In this document: positions 5,601-8,263 of the stretch, in pieces
Numbering within the stretch: position 1 is the first letter of the stretch
How the letters are laid out: every line of letters begins with the position of its first letter
Origin: Candidatus Thorarchaeota archaeon
Lineage (GTDB): Archaea > Asgardarchaeota > Thorarchaeia > Thorarchaeales > Thorarchaeaceae
Direction of reading: 5' to 3'
NCBI GenBank assembly: GCA_018238825.1
Contig: JABCSP010000087.1
Span: forward strand, 1 to 8,263
Length of the DNA stretch: 8,263 bases
Notes under the pieces: generated by a model
Database searches by the model: none
What the model saw: the letters and a program-made list of their open reading frames with translations, nothing else
Told to the model about the DNA's origin: nothing
Translations under genes and position numbers: made by a program

Positions 5601-6866
5601 TTTCCCCCTAACGCCAAAGCTGAAAGCTGATTTTACTTTCAGATCTAACGCTAGTGATGGAAACCAGCTACCAAGACCTTGGTTGCTACTCCGTAGGTTT
5701 GGTGCAGGTTGTCGTCGTACGAAAAGACCATGGTCAATCTTTCCTCTTCCTCCGTATACAGGCACCTCAGCTGCATGAATATACCCAGATCTGTCTTCAG
5801 CGAGATAGTCCCCTCCATGGATGATGCCCCGTGTTGACCAAGGGCTACATCGACCCCATGCTATTCTCTTGTGGGCTCTCGTTCCAATTCTACCGGTTGT
5901 TTTGTAAATCCTCTCTGAGAAATTTGCTGCATCATTATCAGAAATGTAGTCTTTCAATCTCTCACTAATCTTCTTGTTAGAGAGCAGTTTCATTAGGACA
6001 GGTTTCTTGAGAGAGAACTCATCTTCAGATCTTATCTGCTCTGTCACTCTTTCGGGATACGACGCTCGATTGCCATGTTCTCCTCTAATACTGTGAATGA
6101 TATCATCGAGAATCTCATTAGCCTGTTCTAGAAATCCTCCTGTTCCCAATCTATTCCTCAACGGAATAATGGAACTCACATAGAGTCGGTCAAGATAGGG
6201 TCTGAGTCTGATGAGTAACAGGTCTATGTAGTATCGTGCAGCACTCAATTGAACTCTGTAGATGAAGCACTGTCGACAGAGTTCAACCAGATGACCCCTC
6301 AACAGGTCAGCAAAGTCTAACTCAGGAAGAAAAGGATGTGCAATGACCACAGTTGTCTTTCCTTTGGTCTTTCCATAGACATAGGTTCTCTTAGTGTCCT
6401 CCTTGCCACTTTTTTGAATCCATCTATCCTGAATTACCTCAGGTCTAGGGAATGGGTATCGAGTCATGGCAAGAAATCTGAGTCGCGCTCCCGCGATATT
6501 CTCTAACCTGTTCAGTGGACCAATGGTACCCTCTTTCCATTTGTAGACACGTTTTACCTCAGTGTTTCCATATAGAGCAGTAGTGTTAAAGACCATGTCA
6601 TGATGGTCCTTTCTAAGATATTTCTCAACCTTACAGATTGGAATGAAATAGTCATCTCTACCAAGGACTCGATATGAATCAGACTGTTCCTTGGCCTCCT
6701 TCCAGATTTTTATTGCATGATGATATGGTTTCTCATAGACCTCAAATCCTCTTTGAATCAAGGGAATAAGTGATCTCATAGCCAGATGCTTTGCATGTCT
6801 GAGTGCTCTCTCAGGATACCTGATAACTCCCTTTGGTATAAACACAACCACATAATGGACAGGCAT
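2622..6866 (-). CDS. Giant 1414-aa protein with PD-(D/E)XK-like motif and inactive RecA-like domain; unrecognised family
   Basis: I do not recognise the family. Region 1: residues 1-330, helical and basic. Region 2: a nuclease-like signature about 345-420, with GGRGKID (D378) then LDLKVK (D408-x-K410) and upstream acidic residues E357 and E367. This resembles the G-x-I-D ... D-x-K of RecB/Cas4-type PD-(D/E)XK nucleases, though the 29-residue gap is long. Region 3: a RecA-like fold about 590-785 that can be lined up with the RadA-like neighbour. VAWLDLSGEYSDETHRS matches VVWYDLEGTFTEDTVRE, FDMIIVSGIESV matches VNLIVIDSLVKV, and LLLAHIDEIVLNLP matches PVFADMVDYRIMIEP. Its active residues are gone: Walker A GSPGDS has D607 for Lys, S640 replaces the catalytic Glu and S707 the Walker B Asp. 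Region 4: a winged-helix-like stretch (about 830-880). Region 5: a 430-residue C-terminal region of unknown fold. There is no signal peptide. An in-frame stop at 6894-6896, with no GTG or TTG between, fixes the start at or below 6866; no clear RBS is visible. It is probably the large subunit of a complex with the RadA-like protein. Confidence 0.85.
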   Translation of the reverse strand: MPVHYVVVFIPKGVIRYPERALRHAKHLAMRSLIPLIQRGFEVYEKPYHHAIKIWKEAKEQSDSYRVLGRDDYFIPICKVEKYLRKDHHDMVFNTTALYGNTEVKRVYKWKEGTIGPLNRLENIAGARLRFLAMTRYPFPRPEVIQDRWIQKSGKEDTKRTYVYGKTKGKTTVVIAHPFLPELDFADLLRGHLVELCRQCFIYRVQLSAARYYIDLLLIRLRPYLDRLYVSSIIPLRNRLGTGGFLEQANEILDDIIHSIRGEHGNRASYPERVTEQIRSEDEFSLKKPVLMKLLSNKKISERLKDYISDNDAANFSERIYKTTGRIGTRAHKRIAWGRCSPWSTRGIIHGGDYLAEDRSGYIHAAEVPVYGGRGKIDHGLFVRRQPAPNLRSSNQGLGSWFPSLALDLKVKSAFSFGVRGKGKPVSVDFILQKRCLTDQEWDEMIKNSPSPREERQVKSYGSGMLEEYHGTVREDLNPPPTYIPGVILTDGVDFPSKTREILSSFIYSVYKKIRQDFSGISSQTTDSTIKFPRSLFQLTSPDGRHKRPAIVTFPFEAPTDVSLDELFPLPVPLTDLYKLHPFEHRINDSNHFVLYLSVATHGSPGDSAAVIARNHHGLDFAREQANRYDCNEVAWLDLSGEYSDETHRSAILRLGYQSEEVTQFHRELEFIDLSSEINAMLFKGLPVPSVDELTRRLEHFDMIIVSGIESVRALEHHNLSGVVNTLEGHITSALSSTTKCTIWFDSPPPVATSSELYKHHQFRPLPHDSLLLAHIDEIVLNLPYPPRPGGSEVPLYDYVRGIVRVSHVHEKEINVTTIPVIPLIGWSRRFRALDLTAREKTIFQRLKRGPKTNRWLKKFRIDEFSEQMAVELFPFLRRSKSIEDGESFQKETGEVEVIRTELKDRERNKRYMGVLSRVAFDEGLCDKDSLKKISTKRKYWTPQLQIEPMRTVPLPPPESDLVFDNFQGNSAETVEIQRLQEARRVLLERVPEYSPFHRFFREFVETFTEAIQSQQRLGFTQAIISFLKGHHYTKDLWYRSAWYRNNLGNWNLPRNMRMELDKLQVQDNDILLRFGNYVVLLLAHLLQSHSFTQNELRVLWEDVRPWVTMQLGGKEAKTSIPVSEFNMNSLYKHLSLRTQSFRDAIPSKTVPLTNLRFGISVGFNKKNPGKHEWFIFERSPYDREIVAGCIRLDKSWAGRYLSSNTVTPLDELGVLAGQALAVGSVVPIMIANYAGTDVLYQGLGGETSSLDLDYRDVQWEMRGAVRFGTRYRGAPSRLRYLKIVNLGMTYPTIPLGQRLPLKRTSLVKSLFSHLGVIQGHVKSVIRAECLIGGDQEKGWIELRPAKKNEDAKVIRITYQTLDEAMSILRYPYETGLPFENLTWNPLEDIRYSLGVRELKKKVISEILRNRREV
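2626..2632 (-). promoter_or_regulatory. Shine-Dalgarno site that fixes the GTG start of the RadA-like gene
   Basis: Minus-strand GAGAGGT ends 4 nt before the GTG at 2621-2619 and lies within the last codons of the upstream gene. It supports GTG as the start and coupling to translation of the 1414-aa protein. Confidence 0.65.
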
Positions 6867-6886
6867 CGTATCAATCTTTCCGAAAG

Positions 6887-7270
6887 GATATTGTCATCGC
6901 CTATGTCGATATGATCTATCTTCAAGAACTTGAAATAGACCTCTCAATCTTCCTCCCATAGCTCTCCTAGGACTAGAAATAGATAAAGAAAATCTAATGA
7001 CCCGTCACCTTCACCCTGAAGCACAACATCGTGACCATCATCACAGGTAGTTCTTCGCAGAGATACAGGTACAATCCAGCAGCAGGGCACGGTCTCAAAC
7101 ACTCCGCGCAGATCCATGTTTATGTTGAAGAGACCAAGGACAGGCTCATCTACAACCTGATCAAGCATCCTCAATATCCACTCAGGAAGGAACAAGAGAA
7201 TAGACCCAATATGAAGATGATGGCCGCGACTCTACCATTGTCGTTCTTTCTTGAGGGATTGGAAGGTTAG
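6887..7270 (+). pseudogene. 5'-truncated, frame-disrupted RadA/RadB-like ATPase remnant
   Basis: The longest intact piece (7001-7270) encodes KHNIVTIITGSSSQRYRYN and then PAAGHGLKHSAQIHVYVEET and DRLIYNLIKHPQYPL. This matches the end of the RadA/RadB core: the VVVTNQ strand, the G-G-x-x-x-x-H-S element, and the closing strands ending in a P-x-x-P segment. Upstream, in other frames, are a Walker-B-like DIVIAYVDMIYLQELEID (6887-6940) and EIDKENLMTRHLH (6976-7014), which resemble the RadB segment after Walker B (L-Y-R-x-E-L, then a long helix). CTTGAAATAGAC at 6929-6940 is echoed by CTAGAAATAGAT at 6973-6984. This suggests a 44-bp duplication that broke the frame, plus a second shift near 7010-7020. 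The Walker A half is absent, and the remnant ends where the divergent 1414-aa gene begins. A GTG at 7031 could start a short peptide, but this is more likely dead DNA. Confidence 0.5.
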
Positions 7271-7429
7271 AGAGAGCTTAGGCATCTTGGATTCCCTCGA
7301 AGAATCTTAATTAGTAATTTTGAGTTCATTCGTTTTGTCATGAATTTGGCAACGACAAACAAAAGCTGGAAGTTAGGCTGGTAAATGAAGAAAATCTTTG
7401 AGAAATAAACGATCTCTTGAAAGCTCTAA
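7271..7429. other. Intergenic stretch with no gene seen
   Basis: Stops are frequent in all frames and no RNA gene or repeat is apparent. It separates the RadB-like remnant from the promoter of the secreted-protein gene. Confidence 0.5.
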
Positions 7430-7467
7430 GATTATATACTTAGACAGGGATTATATATTGTTGAGGG
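7430..7467 (+). promoter_or_regulatory. Promoter and RBS of the secreted-protein gene
   Basis: A TATA-like ATTATATAC (7431-7439) is placed so that transcription would begin near 7460. A GAGGG Shine-Dalgarno site (7463-7467) follows, 6 nt before the TTG start at 7474. A second TTATATAT (7451-7458) is too close to the start to be the main box. Confidence 0.5.
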
Positions 7468-7473
7468 ACAGAT

Positions 7474-8263
7474 TTGCGAACCTATAAGTATCAGACACTC
7501 TTCTTCGCAGTATTACTCAATCTATTCATATCTTCACTCTTTTTGAGTACAGACTCGGTAGGTCTTCTCATCCTGAAAGCAGACACCGCCCAGCCAAGTT
7601 CAGTAGTTTGGTCAGATGATTTTGAGAACACGACTGAAACCTTGAACCAATGGACATTCGGAGGAATAAATTATACTGTTGATTCTGTCGATTATACTCC
7701 AAATATTACCTTGAGTAACGGTATGCTGTATTCAGATGGACCTGATATGAATGAGATTTTCCATAATAGCACTACGACTGTAGGTACATGGAGTCTTGAT
7801 GTATTTCTTGAGAATGGTCCCCGCTATAACATTTTCTTTGTGTTCATGTCTCCATACTGGGACGATATACGTGGCTCTCCATCTGGTTACGCATTGCACA
7901 TATATAGAAATGCCGGCACCCATAATTTTTATCTTGGATATTTCGTTCTAGATCTAGCTGGCTCATATTTAAGAGACATTGACCAAACTTCATTCGATGC
8001 AGGTGCTGGATGGCGACACATCGACATCACTAGACAGTCTGATAATACTACCTATGTCTATCATAACGGAACACTAATTTTGGAAATGGTAGACACCCAT
8101 GTAAGTAATTCTGAGTACTTTGGTTTGGTATCTGACGCATACATAATATTTGACAATATCACCGTAAGTGATACTGTTGATATTATCGACCACGTGAGTC
8201 CTTACTGGATTGAACCGCTTGTTGACCAATCGATAACTGAGGGTGATGATTTCCTCTATTCGC
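7474..8263 (+). CDS. Partial secreted surface protein with LamG/concanavalin-like domain
   Basis: The frame is open from a stop at 7462 to the right edge, giving 263 visible residues. The TTG start at 7474 is chosen because GAGGG lies 6 nt upstream and because it gives a good signal peptide: MRTYKYQT, then a hydrophobic core LFFAVLLNLFISSLFLS. Cleavage may follow ADTA near residue 39. No Met codon exists near the N-terminus otherwise. The next roughly 190 residues read as a beta-rich jelly-roll of LamG/concanavalin type: VWSDDFENTT at the start, TWSLDVFLENG, WRHIDITRQSDNTTYVYHNG and FDNITVSD at the end. It has many N-x-S/T sequons (such as NTT, NIT, NST, NGT), consistent with archaeal N-glycosylation. 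From about residue 244, SPYWIEPLVDQSITEGDDF resembles the start of an Ig/cadherin-like repeat common in Asgard surface proteins. It is probably anchored at the cell surface through a missing C-terminus, and seems unrelated to the RadA-like operon. Confidence 0.75.
   Translation, partial: MRTYKYQTLFFAVLLNLFISSLFLSTDSVGLLILKADTAQPSSVVWSDDFENTTETLNQWTFGGINYTVDSVDYTPNITLSNGMLYSDGPDMNEIFHNSTTTVGTWSLDVFLENGPRYNIFFVFMSPYWDDIRGSPSGYALHIYRNAGTHNFYLGYFVLDLAGSYLRDIDQTSFDAGAGWRHIDITRQSDNTTYVYHNGTLILEMVDTHVSNSEYFGLVSDAYIIFDNITVSDTVDIIDHVSPYWIEPLVDQSITEGDDFLYS

Noticed and set aside
3038..5778. Several plus-strand frames of 61-95 codons inside the 1414-aa gene
   Set aside because: All are antisense to a continuous, motif-bearing reading frame and lack ribosome-binding sites.
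6867..6950. Promoter of the 1414-aa gene
   Set aside because: One must exist nearby, but I see only a weak CAATATC (about 6889-6895) and no convincing RBS, so I do not list a site.
6944..7195. 83-aa frame on the minus strand
   Set aside because: It is the shadow of the RadB-like remnant; composition is not protein-like and there is no RBS.
7031..7270. Intact 79-aa gene starting at GTG 7031
   Set aside because: There is no RBS, its content is the tail of a RecA-type core, and matching pieces lie upstream in other frames, so a remnant is the better reading.
7451..7458. Second TATA-like box before the secreted-protein gene
   Set aside because: It would place the start of transcription at or beyond the TTG start codon; the box at 7431-7439 fits better.
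7732..7923. 63-aa minus-strand frame within the secreted-protein gene
   Set aside because: It is antisense to a well-supported beta-rich protein and has no features of its own.

Overview
The window looks archaeal, most likely Asgard (Thorarchaeota-like); this is inference. Support comes from a RadA/Rad51-type recombinase paralog with an N-terminal helix-hairpin-helix domain, TATA-box-like elements 20-40 nt upstream of starts, Shine-Dalgarno sites matching the archaeal anti-SD (GAGGT, GAGAGGT, GAGGG), GTG and TTG starts, a U-rich terminator, and a secreted sequon-rich protein. Base composition is moderate (low 40s % GC by eye).

Layout. Positions 1-699 (minus): 5' portion of a basic protein running off the left edge, possibly TnpB/transposase-like. 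Positions 700-928: intergenic, with that gene's promoter, a 20-bp direct repeat shared with its coding 5' end, a 12-bp palindrome, a U-rich terminator and a cluster of TGTAG-N4-CTACA palindromes. Positions 929-1636 (minus): an unrecognised 235-aa protein. Positions 1656-1690: its promoter, flanked by two more palindromes of the same type with the same 21-bp spacing. Positions 1686-2621 (minus): a 311-aa RadA-like ATPase. Positions 2622-6866 (minus): a 1414-aa protein of no family I recognise. Positions 6887-7270 (plus): a broken remnant of a second RadA/RadB-like gene. Positions 7271-7430: no gene seen. Positions 7474-8263 (plus): the start of a secreted, LamG-like cell-surface protein running off the right edge.

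Central observation. The 1414-aa protein and the RadA-like ATPase are transcribed together, with the stop of the first directly abutting the GTG start of the second. By eye the large protein carries a RecB/Cas4-like PD-(D/E)XK signature (GKID ... DLK) and then a complete but catalytically dead RecA-like domain that can be lined up with its RadA-like neighbour. In the dead domain the Walker A Lys, catalytic Glu and Walker B Asp are all replaced. This suggests a two-component DNA-processing machine: an active RecA-type ATPase pairing with a large subunit that supplies an inactive RecA partner and possibly a nuclease. The 235-aa gene downstream, under a distinctive operator, may be a third, separately controlled component. 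I cannot match this arrangement to a named system; whether it serves defence, repair or a mobile element is open.
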